Source: Arabiibacter massiliensis (lineage in GTDB: Bacteria > Actinomycetota > Coriobacteriia > Coriobacteriales > Eggerthellaceae). From it: 64,000 nucleotides of DNA. Below, piece after piece: positions 24,489-32,159 of the stretch (positions are counted from its first letter, which is position 1; each line of letters starts with the position of its first letter). The position numbers and the translations under genes were made by a program. The stretch is from assembly GCF_900169505.1 (NCBI RefSeq), contig NZ_LT827021.1:620001-684000 (forward strand). Direction: 5' to 3'. Under the pieces are notes generated by a model that had not been told where the DNA came from, did not search any database, and saw only the letters and a list, made by a program, of their open reading frames with translations.

Positions 24489-26018
24489 TCACGCCTGGCG
24501 GTAATGGCTGAGGAAATCGCTAAGATCGCGCATGGCCTCGCCGAGCACCTCGATGCGGGGCAGGTACACCACGCGGAAGTGGTCGGGCTTCTTCCAGTTG
24601 AAGCCGCCGCCGTGCACCACCAGCAAGCGCTTCTCGTGCAAAAGGTCGAGCGCGAACTTCTCGTCGTCCACGATGTTGAACTTCTTCACGTCGAGCTTCG
24701 GGAAGATGTAGAAACCGGCCTTGGGCTTCACCGCGGTCACGCCGGGGATGTCGTTGAGCGCCTGGTACACGTACTCGCGCTGCTCGTACACGCGCCCGCC
24801 CGGCACGATGTAGCCCTGCACGCTCTGGTGGCCGCCGAGCGCCGTCTGCACGATGGACTGGGCGGGCACGTTCGAGCACATGCGCATGTTGGAGAGCATG
24901 TTGAGCCCCAGGATGTAGTCGCGCGCGGACGCCTTGTCGCCCGAGAGGATCATCCACCCGATGCGGTAGCCGGCCACCATGTGCGACTTCGACAGGCCGC
25001 TGAACGTGACGCAGAACAGGTCGGGCGCCATCGAGGCGATGGAGACGTGCTCGAGGCCGTCCATGACGATGCGGTCGTAGATCTCGTCGGAGAAGATGAT
25101 GAGGTTGTGCTCGCGCGCGATATCCACGAGTTCTTGGAGCACCTCGCGCGGGTAGAGCGCGCCGGTAGGGTTGTTGGGGTTGATGATGACGAGGGCCTTC
25201 GTGCGGCTCGTCACCTTCTTGCGGATGTCGTCCATGTCCGGGTACCATTCGGCCCCTTCGTCGCACACGTAGTGCACGGGCGTGCCGCCGGCGAGCGTCA
25301 CGCAGGCCGTCCACAGCGGATAGTCCGGCGAGGGCACGAGCACCTCGTCGCCGTTGTCGAGCAGCGCGAGCATGCTGAGGTTGATGAGCTCGCTCACGCC
25401 GTTGCCGGTGTACACGTCCTCGATATCGACGTCCGGGATAGCTTTGAGCTGCGCGTACTGCATGATAGCCTTGCGCGCCGAGAACAGGCCCTTCGCCGAG
25501 GAGTAGCCCTCGCACTCGGCCAGCTGGCGGCTCATGTCGAACACCATCTCCTCGGGCGCGCGGAAGTCGAAGGGCGCCGGGTTGCCGATGTTGAGCTTCA
25601 GCACGCGCGCGCCGGCCGCCTCCATGCGCTCAGCCTCCTCCACCACCGGTCCGCGCACGTCGTACAGCACGTTGTCCAGTTTGGTCGACTTCTTGATCTC
25701 GCGCATGGTCTCGCTCCTCAGTTCAATTTCGGATGATTCGTTCGGTTCTGAAAGTTCAATTTCTCCCTTGGCGGTGCCCGTCGCATCGTGCCCCGCGCCG
25801 TCGAGGAGCCACGCCTCGGGCACCTCGAGGATGTCGGCGAGCAGACGCCCCACCGGGCGGCGCGGCTCGGTTTTCCCGTTCGCGTATTGGCTGACCTGGC
25901 TCTTCCCAAGCCTCGTTCCACGTTTTGAGGCGATGCGTATCAGATCGGCCTGCTTGAGTCCCTTGGCCGCCATCGCCTGCGCAAGGCGGTCGGCGAACGT
26001 TTCGTGCTGCATGCTCAT
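24489..26018 (-). CDS. XRE-type HTH fused to a class I aminotransferase
   Basis: A 509-residue fusion. Residues ~8-75 are an XRE helix-turn-helix (RLAQAMAAKGLKQADLIRIA, LGKSQVSQYANGKTEP); residues ~76-104 are a polar linker; residues 105-509 are a fold-type I aminotransferase like alanine transaminase AlaA, with NPNNPTGALYP, SDEIYD and the PLP lysine K344 in SGLSKSHMVAGYRIGW. A second possible start, ATG at 25706 (M105, MREIKKSTKLDNV), has TGAGGAG at ideal spacing and would give a free 405-residue enzyme. GTTCAATTTC operator-like motifs lie both upstream (26032) and in the linker (25721, 25754). Autoregulation and two products are inferred. Confidence 0.9.
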   Translation of the reverse strand: MSMQHETFADRLAQAMAAKGLKQADLIRIASKRGTRLGKSQVSQYANGKTEPRRPVGRLLADILEVPEAWLLDGAGHDATGTAKGEIELSEPNESSEIELRSETMREIKKSTKLDNVLYDVRGPVVEEAERMEAAGARVLKLNIGNPAPFDFRAPEEMVFDMSRQLAECEGYSSAKGLFSARKAIMQYAQLKAIPDVDIEDVYTGNGVSELINLSMLALLDNGDEVLVPSPDYPLWTACVTLAGGTPVHYVCDEGAEWYPDMDDIRKKVTSRTKALVIINPNNPTGALYPREVLQELVDIAREHNLIIFSDEIYDRIVMDGLEHVSIASMAPDLFCVTFSGLSKSHMVAGYRIGWMILSGDKASARDYILGLNMLSNMRMCSNVPAQSIVQTALGGHQSVQGYIVPGGRVYEQREYVYQALNDIPGVTAVKPKAGFYIFPKLDVKKFNIVDDEKFALDLLHEKRLLVVHGGGFNWKKPDHFRVVYLPRIEVLGEAMRDLSDFLSHYRQA

Positions 26019-26030
26019 AGACGCTCCATA

Positions 26031-26070
26031 GGTTCAATTTCGCTTGGAATTAAATTGAACCTATTGAACC
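26031..26070 (-). promoter_or_regulatory. Inverted-repeat operator of the XRE-aminotransferase gene
   Basis: A perfect 10-bp inverted repeat, GGTTCAATTT (26031-26040) and AAATTGAACC (26052-26061), is followed by a third TTGAACC half-site (26064-26070). It begins 13 bp upstream of the start codon. The same half-site occurs twice inside the gene. Confidence 0.8.
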
Positions 26071-26175
26071 AGAGAACCGCCGAGGATACAAGGCATGCGC
26101 AGAAAAGTTCATTTTCCGGTACCGCAGCGAAGGCAGACGGTCAGGCCGCGTCGAAATGTGCCGTTGGAGACGTGG

Positions 26176-26181
26176 TAGAAT
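26176..26181 (+). promoter_or_regulatory. -10 box of the Fic gene
   Basis: TAGAAT, 45 bp before the chosen ATG; no good -35 is visible. A GTG at 26188 would give a leaderless alternative start. Confidence 0.4.
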
Positions 26182-26226
26182 CTAACCGTGCAACCCGCAA
26201 CCGCCTCGAAGACACGGAAGGCCCTC

Positions 26227-27129
26227 ATGACGGAACAGGACTTGAGCGATCTCGATTACGCCACTGGCTACGAGAAGATGTACGGCATCACCGACGAACG
26301 CGAGGATTACCTGCGCCTTCTTCAATACCAGCTTCATCGCTTCGACACGCGCCCCACGGCTCCGAAATGCGACAGGGCGCTCATAGAGCGGCTCGAAGAT
26401 CAGAGGGAGATCCTCGCCGCTCACGGCTTCGACCCCACGAAGGAAGACCATATCTTCGAAACCGTGAAAGTCGACTTCGTGCACACCACCGCTCGCATCG
26501 AAGGCAATACGCTTTCGCTCAAGGAAACCGGATTGGTGCTCGAGGAGGACGCCGTCATTCCCGGCAAGCCTTTGAGCGAGCACCTCGAAGTCGTCGACAT
26601 CGCCCGTGCGTTCGACCTCATGGTCGAGCTCGTGCGCGACCGCAAGCCGCTCTCCGAGGAAGTCATCCTCTCCATCCACGAAGCCGCATCGGCGCATCTG
26701 GACGACTGCGAGCCCGGCGAGTACCGCTGGGACCAGCGCTACATCTCCTCCTCGCCCATCATCCCCCCGCCACCCGCGCGCGTCCCCCAGTTCATGAACA
26801 GCCTCCTCGCCTGGACGAAGAAAGCCGAGGGCCCCGCGATCGAGACGGCGGCGCTCTTCCACCTCGCGTTCGAGGACATCCATCCCTTCCAGGACGGCAA
26901 CGGCCGCACGGGCCGCGTGCTGCTCAACTTCATGCTGATGAGCGCCGGCTACCCCGCCGTGAGCCTCAAGGCTGACGAGGCGGGCGTCGCCGCGTACTAC
27001 CAGGCCATCGAGTCGTTCACGCGCGACTTCGAGGGCCGCGACGGTTCGGCGATGGTCGACCTCGTCGCCCGCCGGCTGGAGGACTCCATCGGCCAGCGCA
27101 TGCTGCAACTGGAGCAGCAGCGTTCGTAG
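26227..27129 (+). CDS. Fic family protein (probable AMP-transferase)
   Basis: About 300 residues. The Fic core motif HPFQDGNGRTGR is complete, including the catalytic histidine, so it should transfer AMP (or another nucleotide) to target proteins. TARIEGNTLSL about 150 residues earlier matches the inhibitory helix motif (S/T)xxxE(G/N), placing it among class II Fic proteins that inhibit themselves. I chose ATG 26227 after GGAAGG; a GTG at 26188 would add 13 residues. No separate antitoxin gene is adjacent. Targets are unknown. Confidence 0.9.
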   Translation: MTEQDLSDLDYATGYEKMYGITDEREDYLRLLQYQLHRFDTRPTAPKCDRALIERLEDQREILAAHGFDPTKEDHIFETVKVDFVHTTARIEGNTLSLKETGLVLEEDAVIPGKPLSEHLEVVDIARAFDLMVELVRDRKPLSEEVILSIHEAASAHLDDCEPGEYRWDQRYISSSPIIPPPPARVPQFMNSLLAWTKKAEGPAIETAALFHLAFEDIHPFQDGNGRTGRVLLNFMLMSAGYPAVSLKADEAGVAAYYQAIESFTRDFEGRDGSAMVDLVARRLEDSIGQRMLQLEQQRS

Positions 27130-27150
27130 TCCCCTCTCATTTGCCCTTAC

Positions 27151-27202
27151 TGTCGTCCGAAACGTACGGTTTTGGCGCGAAAACCGTACGTTTCGGGCGA
27201 CA
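27151..27202. repeat. Long palindrome, TGTCG/CCGAAAC family (copy 1)
   Basis: Two 23-base arms (27151-27173 and 27180-27202) pair with one mismatch around a six-base loop. It lies between the convergent Fic and YolD genes. The outer arm TGTCGTCCGAAAC is shared, with one change, with the palindrome at 36155-36210. It may be a bidirectional terminator or a REP-like element. Confidence 0.75.
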
Positions 27203-27211
27203 ATGCGCCGT

Positions 27212-27526
27212 TCACTCGATGTCCCAGATGTCGTCGAAGGCGATGCGCTCGCGCACGATGGTGAGGGTGCGGCCGGCCTCGTCGATGTCGCTCACGAGGC
27301 CGCGCGCGATCACGTAGGCCTCGCCGTCGTAGTAGGTGACGGCGACCATCGCGCGGCGCTCCACTTGCGCGAACTTCTGCGACAGCTCGAGCGCGCGCTC
27401 CTCGGTCATCTCACGCCGGGGCTCCGCCGTCCGCTCGCGCTCGCGGACGAGGTCGTAGTAGCCGCGCAAGGCGGCGAAGGGCATGAACTGCTGGGCGCGG
27501 TCGGCCCGCGGGCGGCGCTCAGGCAT
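27212..27526 (-). CDS. YolD-like protein
   Basis: A 104-residue protein with the YolD-type N-terminus (RADRAQQFMPFAALRGYYDL) and the C-terminal IAFDDIWDIE. YolD-like proteins are regularly encoded beside Y-family polymerases on plasmids, phages and chromosomes and are thought to assist or regulate them. Here the gene overlaps the end of the polymerase gene by 8 nt, giving a coupled operon. The precise function is not known for the family. Confidence 0.88.
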   Translation of the reverse strand: MPERRPRADRAQQFMPFAALRGYYDLVRERERTAEPRREMTEERALELSQKFAQVERRAMVAVTYYDGEAYVIARGLVSDIDEAGRTLTIVRERIAFDDIWDIE

Positions 27527-28856
27527 GGTGGCCCCCTATCTGCTCGTTGCGCTCGCGCGCCGTGGCCTTCTCCTTCAAGCTCGTGCCGCGCAGAAGCGCG
27601 TTCTTGCCGAAGCGGCGCTTCACGTCGAGCACCGCGCGCTGCAGGCTGCGCTCCTCGGCCTCGGCCGCCTCGTCGGTGAACAGGTCCATCGTGGCGAACT
27701 CCTCGGGCAGCACCCCGCCGAAGCCCACGTTGAGGCGGCGGATGGGCGCGTCTGTGCGCGTGGTCTCGTCGTAGAGCTCCAAGAAGCGCGGCATGAGCTT
27801 GGAGAACAGGTTCGTGCGGTCGGGCTGCTTGCGCGTGGCGCCGGTGTGGGGGAAGGAGCGCCTGCCGCTCGCGGGCCTCCTGCCGTGGCCGCCGTCGAAG
27901 AACGCGCCGCCCTCCCCGTCCGCGTTCCCGCCCGGCCCCTTCGCGTAGCCCACGAACAGCGAGATGGACTCCGCCACCAGGCGCTTGTCCGCCAAATCCA
28001 GCACGAGCTGGTCCACCATCTCCTTGAGCACGTCGCGCGCCTCGTCAAACGTGTAGTCGCCGGGCAGAACCTGCCCGTTCATCAGGGAATGGCCGCTCGG
28101 CTCGTAGGCGTGGATGTCGGCGATGGTGCAGGGCTCCACCCCGTGCGCATGGTCGATGAGGTACTCCGCGTTCACGCCGAACTCGCGGTAGAGCGTCGCC
28201 TCGCTCATCTCGCACACGCCGCGCAGGTCGTGCACGCCGTACTTGGCCAACCGCCGCGCGATGCCGGGACCGATGTTCCAGATGTCGGTGATGGGCCGAT
28301 GCGTTTGGATGCTGCGCTCGAACTCTGCCTGGTCGAGCGCGCCGATGCGGTCCGGCGCGTGCTTGGCCGTGATGTCGAGCGCCACCTTGGCGAGAAAGAG
28401 GTTCGGCCCGATGCCCGCCGTGGCGTAGACGCCGGTCTCGGCCAGCACCGCGTCCATGAGCATGACGGCGAACTCCCGCGCGTCCACCTGGTAGAGCGCA
28501 AGGTACGGCGTGGCGTCGATGAAGCACTCGTCGATGGAGTACGCGTGGATGTCCTCCGGCGACACGTAGCGCAGGTAGACGGAGTAGATGTCGGCCGACA
28601 CCTCCATGTAGCGCCGCATGCGCGGGCGCGCCATGATGAAGTCGACGCCCTCCGGGATCTCGAACACGCGGCAGCGGCTGGACAGGCCGAGCGCCTTCAT
28701 CGGCGGCGTGATGGCCAGGCAGATGGTCTTCTCCGTGCGGTCCGGATCGGCCACGACGAGGTTCGCCTTGAGCGGGTCGAGCCCGCGGTCGGCGCACTCG
28801 ACGCTCGCGTAGAAGCTCTTCAAGTCGATGCACACGTAGGTGCGCCCCTCGGCCAC
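27519..28856 (-). CDS. Y-family DNA polymerase (UmuC/UvrX-like)
   Basis: A 445-residue translesion polymerase. Catalytic residues are intact: CIDLKSFYASVEC (first aspartate, D11) and YSIDECFID (second acidic pair). The helix-hairpin-helix thumb is seen in DIWNIGPGIARRLAKYGV. Residues ~325-350 form a Gly/Arg-rich insert before the little-finger region. Length and YolD partner match the UvrX/UmuC branch of gram-positive bacteria. Two SOS boxes at 28869-28898 just after an extended -10 show LexA control, so the operon should respond to DNA damage. Confidence 0.93.
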   Translation of the reverse strand: MAEGRTYVCIDLKSFYASVECADRGLDPLKANLVVADPDRTEKTICLAITPPMKALGLSSRCRVFEIPEGVDFIMARPRMRRYMEVSADIYSVYLRYVSPEDIHAYSIDECFIDATPYLALYQVDAREFAVMLMDAVLAETGVYATAGIGPNLFLAKVALDITAKHAPDRIGALDQAEFERSIQTHRPITDIWNIGPGIARRLAKYGVHDLRGVCEMSEATLYREFGVNAEYLIDHAHGVEPCTIADIHAYEPSGHSLMNGQVLPGDYTFDEARDVLKEMVDQLVLDLADKRLVAESISLFVGYAKGPGGNADGEGGAFFDGGHGRRPASGRRSFPHTGATRKQPDRTNLFSKLMPRFLELYDETTRTDAPIRRLNVGFGGVLPEEFATMDLFTDEAAEAEERSLQRAVLDVKRRFGKNALLRGTSLKEKATARERNEQIGGHHA

Positions 28857-28868
28857 GCCGCCCTCCTT

Positions 28869-28909
28869 CGAACTCTCGTTTGTGGAAACGTTTGTTCGCT
28901 AGTATACCA
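28869..28909 (-). promoter_or_regulatory. SOS-controlled promoter with two LexA boxes
   Basis: CGAACTCTCGTTTG (28869-28882) and, read on the minus strand, CGAACAAACGTTTC (28885-28898) both fit the actinobacterial/gram-positive CGAAC-N4-GTTYG box. The minus-strand extended -10 TGGTATACT (28901-28909) lies immediately upstream of them, so a bound repressor would cover the start site. Confidence 0.82.
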
Positions 28910-28937
28910 CGTTCGAGAAGGGAGGGGCGACGAAAAA

Positions 28938-28972
28938 GGGCGGGACAAGGGAACCGTCCCCTTGTCCCGCCC
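28938..28972. repeat. Palindrome of the GGGAC/GTCCC family
   Basis: Arms 28938-28951 (GGGCGGGACAAGGG) and 28959-28972 are perfectly complementary. It sits between the polymerase promoter and the end of the SDR gene and may also end transcription of the latter. Related elements occur at 38.6, 39.0 and 62.3 kb. Confidence 0.75.
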
Positions 28973-28982
28973 GCGCCGCGCG

Positions 28983-29978
28983 TCAACCCCAGGCGCGCTT
29001 GGAGGCGTGGCTCACGTAGCCCTCCCCCATCACCACGTCGCGAAACACGTCCGACAGCTCGGTCACGTCCCAGAGGAACCCCTGGCCGGGCTCGCGTTGC
29101 GCGCGGGCGACGACCTCGGGGTAGGAGTACCGGTCGATCTTGCCCGACGATTTCAGTCCGAACACCTCGCCCGATATGTAGCCGGCCTCCTCGGTGGACA
29201 GGTACGCGAGGATCGGGCCCAGGTTCGCCGGATCGCCGTGGTCGTCCTCGACCACCTTCAGAAGCTCGGGGTCGGGATCCACCCCGGTGGCCGCCTTCAC
29301 GTTGCGCAGCATCTTGTTGTACTCCACGGCATGCGCGGGCGACTTCCCCTGCGGGCAGTACGCGTTCACGGTAATGCCGAAGCGGAAGAGCTCCTTCGCG
29401 GACGCGTAGGTGAGGCCCACGATCCCGGCGTTGCCCGCCGAGTACGCGTCGTTGTCGGGCAGGCCCACCCAGGCGTCGGACGACCCGTTGAAGATGCGGC
29501 CGAAGCCCTGCTCGATCATGTGGGGCACGGCGAAGTGCATCATGTTGAACGCGCCCTTCATCTTCGTGACCGTGAGCTTGTCCCACATCGCCTCGTCGAG
29601 GTTCACGATGGAGCCCGAACCCATGCCCGCCGCGTTGTTCACGACGATGTCCACGCGCCCCCACGCGTCGAGGGCGGCTTGCACCAGGCGCTCGGCGTCC
29701 TCCGGAACCGACACGTCCCCGTAACAGGGCACGGCCTCGCCGCCCTCGGCCTCGATGAGCGCCGCCGTGGCCTCCGCGTCGCCCGCCAGCGCGAGCATCT
29801 CGTTGTAGTCCTCCTCGGGCATGGAGTCCTTGTCGTAGCTGCGCACGCTCAGCGAGCCGGGCGCGCGGTTGTTCGTGACCACGCGGGCGCCCTCGCGCGC
29901 GAGCCCTACGGCGATGCCGCGCCCGATTCCCTGCCCCGATCCCGTGACGATGGCGACTTTCCCGTCCAACACTCCCAT
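28983..29978 (-). CDS. SDR family oxidoreductase with altered active site
   Basis: A 331-residue short-chain dehydrogenase. The cofactor loop TGSGQGIGRG and NNAAG are standard, and the segment GSSDAWVG...DAYSAGNAGIVGLT holds the catalytic serine and tyrosine (Y179). The lysine of YxxxK is asparagine (N183, codon AAC at 29430-29432). A YASAK sequence ten residues on lies in the next helix and is not the equivalent site. The gene follows the ene-reductase by 46 nt and should be cotranscribed. The protein is longer than a minimal SDR, with a ~65-residue C-terminal extension. Substrate unknown, perhaps a CoA-linked or steroid-like compound. Confidence 0.88.
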   Translation of the reverse strand: MGVLDGKVAIVTGSGQGIGRGIAVGLAREGARVVTNNRAPGSLSVRSYDKDSMPEEDYNEMLALAGDAEATAALIEAEGGEAVPCYGDVSVPEDAERLVQAALDAWGRVDIVVNNAAGMGSGSIVNLDEAMWDKLTVTKMKGAFNMMHFAVPHMIEQGFGRIFNGSSDAWVGLPDNDAYSAGNAGIVGLTYASAKELFRFGITVNAYCPQGKSPAHAVEYNKMLRNVKAATGVDPDPELLKVVEDDHGDPANLGPILAYLSTEEAGYISGEVFGLKSSGKIDRYSYPEVVARAQREPGQGFLWDVTELSDVFRDVVMGEGYVSHASKRAWG

Positions 29979-30024
29979 GAGCCTTGTCTCCTCTCGCGTT
30001 GCGGCCGCCCTTCGCGGCCCTGGC

Positions 30025-32031
30025 TTATATGTTGTTCGCGATGCCCCACGCGTCGGTGATGGCATCGTGGATGACCCGCTTGTCGTCGCAGCGCGAGCGC
30101 AGCACCGCGTCTCCCACCAGGTAGGCCTCGGGCACGGCCTCGCGCACCTCGCGCCACAGGGCCGGCTGACCGTGGTAGCCGCGGCACATGAGGATGTCGT
30201 CGCAGGCCACTTCCTCCTCCTTCTTGGACTTCCCGTCGCGCAGCACGGCGCCGGCGTCCGTCACCTCGACGAACGAGCGGTTCAGCTTGAACGCGAGCCG
30301 GCCCTCCTTGCGGAACTCGTCCAAAAGGATGTTCAGGCGCTGCTGCTGGGGCGTGGAGTTGTCGTCGCCGAGCTCCATCGTGCCCATCGTCGCGCCGCGC
30401 CGCGAGCTCACGATCACGCGCTTGCCCTTGCGCAGGAGGCTGAGCGCCATCTCCAGGTTCATGAAGCAGCCGCCCACGATGAGCACGGTCTGGCCGAGGG
30501 AGTCGGCGTCGGGATTCTCGGCGAAGTCGCGCAGCGAGCGCACCTTGCCCGCATGCGCGTCCGCGCCCTTGCACTTCGCGGGCAGCGCCGGCGCGCCCGT
30601 GGCCACGATCACAGCGTCGTAGCCGCCCTCGATCAGGGTGCGCGCGTCGGCCTCGCGCTCGATCACGTTGACGCCCAGCTTGCGCATCTGCACGGCGTAG
30701 TAATCGATGAGCCGGCCGATGTCGTGCTTGAGCTCCCGGTCGAACGCGGCCTCGTGCATGGTGCCGCCCAGCTTGCGCTTCTCGTAGAGGTCCACCTCGT
30801 GGCCGCGCACGCGCAGAAGGCGCGCCGCCTCCATGCCCGCGGGGCCGCCGCCCGCGATGCCCACGCGCTTGACCCGGCCGACGGGGTTCACGTCGCGGAT
30901 GCCCGCCATGTTGCAGCGCGGGTTCACCGAGCAGCGCAGGCCCACGGCCGCGTTGAACGTCTCCATGGTGCCTACGCACCCCTTCGTGCAGCGGATGCAC
31001 GGGACGATGTCCTCGGGCCGGCCCTCGGCTATCTTCACCGCCCACAGCGGGTCGGCGATGATGGGCCGCCCCAGGCCGATGAAGTCGCACGCGCCCTCCG
31101 CAAGCGCCCGCTCGGCGAAGTCGGGCGTGGTGAAGCCGCCGTCCAGGATGATGGGCAGCTCGATGCCGGCCTCCTTGAACCCGCGCGCGATCTCGATGAA
31201 GTCGCCGCGCTTGTCATACTGGGCGTTGATGCAGCGCACGTTGCGGTAGTCGCCGCCTACGATGTGGAAGCACACGACGCCGGTCTTCTCGAGGATCTTC
31301 GCCTGCGCGATGCCCTCCTCCATCGTCAGGCCGTCGGGGCTGTACTCGTCGCCGGCCAGCCGCGCGATGATGGGGAAGCCCTTGCCACACTCCTTCTGCA
31401 CCTCCTCGACGATCTCGCGGTAGAAACGCACGCGGTTCTCGGGCGAGCCGCCGTACTCGTCGTCGCGGTGGTTGTAGAACGGCGAGCAGAACATGGCGAT
31501 GAGATGGTTGATGGAGCCGTGGATCTCCACGCCGTCGAACCCGGCCATCTTCGCGCGCCAGGCGGCCTTGGCGAAGTCGCGCTCGCACTGCTTGATCTCG
31601 GCCTTCGACATGCCACGGATGGGGAACGGCATGACGCCGCCCATCAGCTCGTTCATGGTGGAGGGGCCCCAGGAGGGGCGGTCGGTGAGCGCGATCTGCT
31701 TGCCCATGTGGTTGAGCTGCAGCACCGCCTTCACGCCGCAGTCCTTGATGGCCGATGCCAGGCGCGCCATGCCCGTAATCTGGTCGTCGCGGGTGAGCAT
31801 CTGGCTGTTCTCCTCGCCCTTGCTGGCCACCTCGTCGATGAAGGTGCACTCGACGACGATGAGGCCCATGCGGCCCTTCGCCTGCTCGGCGTAGAACTTG
31901 ATCGAGCGGTCGGTGATGTAGCCGTCCTTGTCGGCGTTGAGCGTGCCCATGGGCGCCATGACGATGCGGTTGGGCAGATCCCAACGGCCGATGGACCCCG
32001 GCTTCATGAGCATGGGGAATTCGGTGTTCAT
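30025..32031 (-). CDS. BaiH/FadH-like NADH:flavin ene-reductase with Fe-S cluster
   Basis: A 668-residue multi-domain flavoenzyme. The N-terminal ~370 residues are an old-yellow-enzyme TIM barrel (PNRIVMAPMGTLNA, QLNHMGKQ, GVEIHGSINHLIAMF). CIRCTKGC plus LRCSVNP supplies four cysteines for a 4Fe-4S cluster. Then come an FAD site (VGIAGGGPAGMEAARLL) and an NAD(H) site (QTVLIVGGCFMNLEMA). The family reduces enoyl groups, including 2,4-dienoyl-CoA and bile-acid intermediates (BaiCD/BaiH). Start at 32031 after AGAGGAG. It heads a two-gene operon with the SDR; an XRE regulator lies just upstream and shares its operator sequence. Confidence 0.92.
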   Translation of the reverse strand: MNTEFPMLMKPGSIGRWDLPNRIVMAPMGTLNADKDGYITDRSIKFYAEQAKGRMGLIVVECTFIDEVASKGEENSQMLTRDDQITGMARLASAIKDCGVKAVLQLNHMGKQIALTDRPSWGPSTMNELMGGVMPFPIRGMSKAEIKQCERDFAKAAWRAKMAGFDGVEIHGSINHLIAMFCSPFYNHRDDEYGGSPENRVRFYREIVEEVQKECGKGFPIIARLAGDEYSPDGLTMEEGIAQAKILEKTGVVCFHIVGGDYRNVRCINAQYDKRGDFIEIARGFKEAGIELPIILDGGFTTPDFAERALAEGACDFIGLGRPIIADPLWAVKIAEGRPEDIVPCIRCTKGCVGTMETFNAAVGLRCSVNPRCNMAGIRDVNPVGRVKRVGIAGGGPAGMEAARLLRVRGHEVDLYEKRKLGGTMHEAAFDRELKHDIGRLIDYYAVQMRKLGVNVIEREADARTLIEGGYDAVIVATGAPALPAKCKGADAHAGKVRSLRDFAENPDADSLGQTVLIVGGCFMNLEMALSLLRKGKRVIVSSRRGATMGTMELGDDNSTPQQQRLNILLDEFRKEGRLAFKLNRSFVEVTDAGAVLRDGKSKKEEEVACDDILMCRGYHGQPALWREVREAVPEAYLVGDAVLRSRCDDKRVIHDAITDAWGIANNI

Positions 32032-32100
32032 GGAGTTCTCCTCTGATCGACCTCCTCGACCGCTCATCCGTCCCCCATGGTAGCGGGCTGGGCCCTACTA

Positions 32101-32115
32101 TTCAATTATTTTCCA
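32101..32115 (-). promoter_or_regulatory. Operator copy upstream of the ene-reductase operon
   Basis: TTCAATTATTTTCCA, identical over 15 bp to the sequence at 33201-33215 upstream of the XRE regulator gene. It is 70 bp before the ene-reductase start and in the same orientation as the other copy. Confidence 0.75.
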
Positions 32116-32159
32116 CTATTGCTTCCTTCAATGGAATGTTTTTCCCACCAACGGCCGCT

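Noticed and set aside
29404..29420. YASAK as the SDR catalytic YxxxK
   Set aside because: By alignment it is in the following helix (LT-x-x-x-AKEL in the family); the catalytic position is YSAGN.
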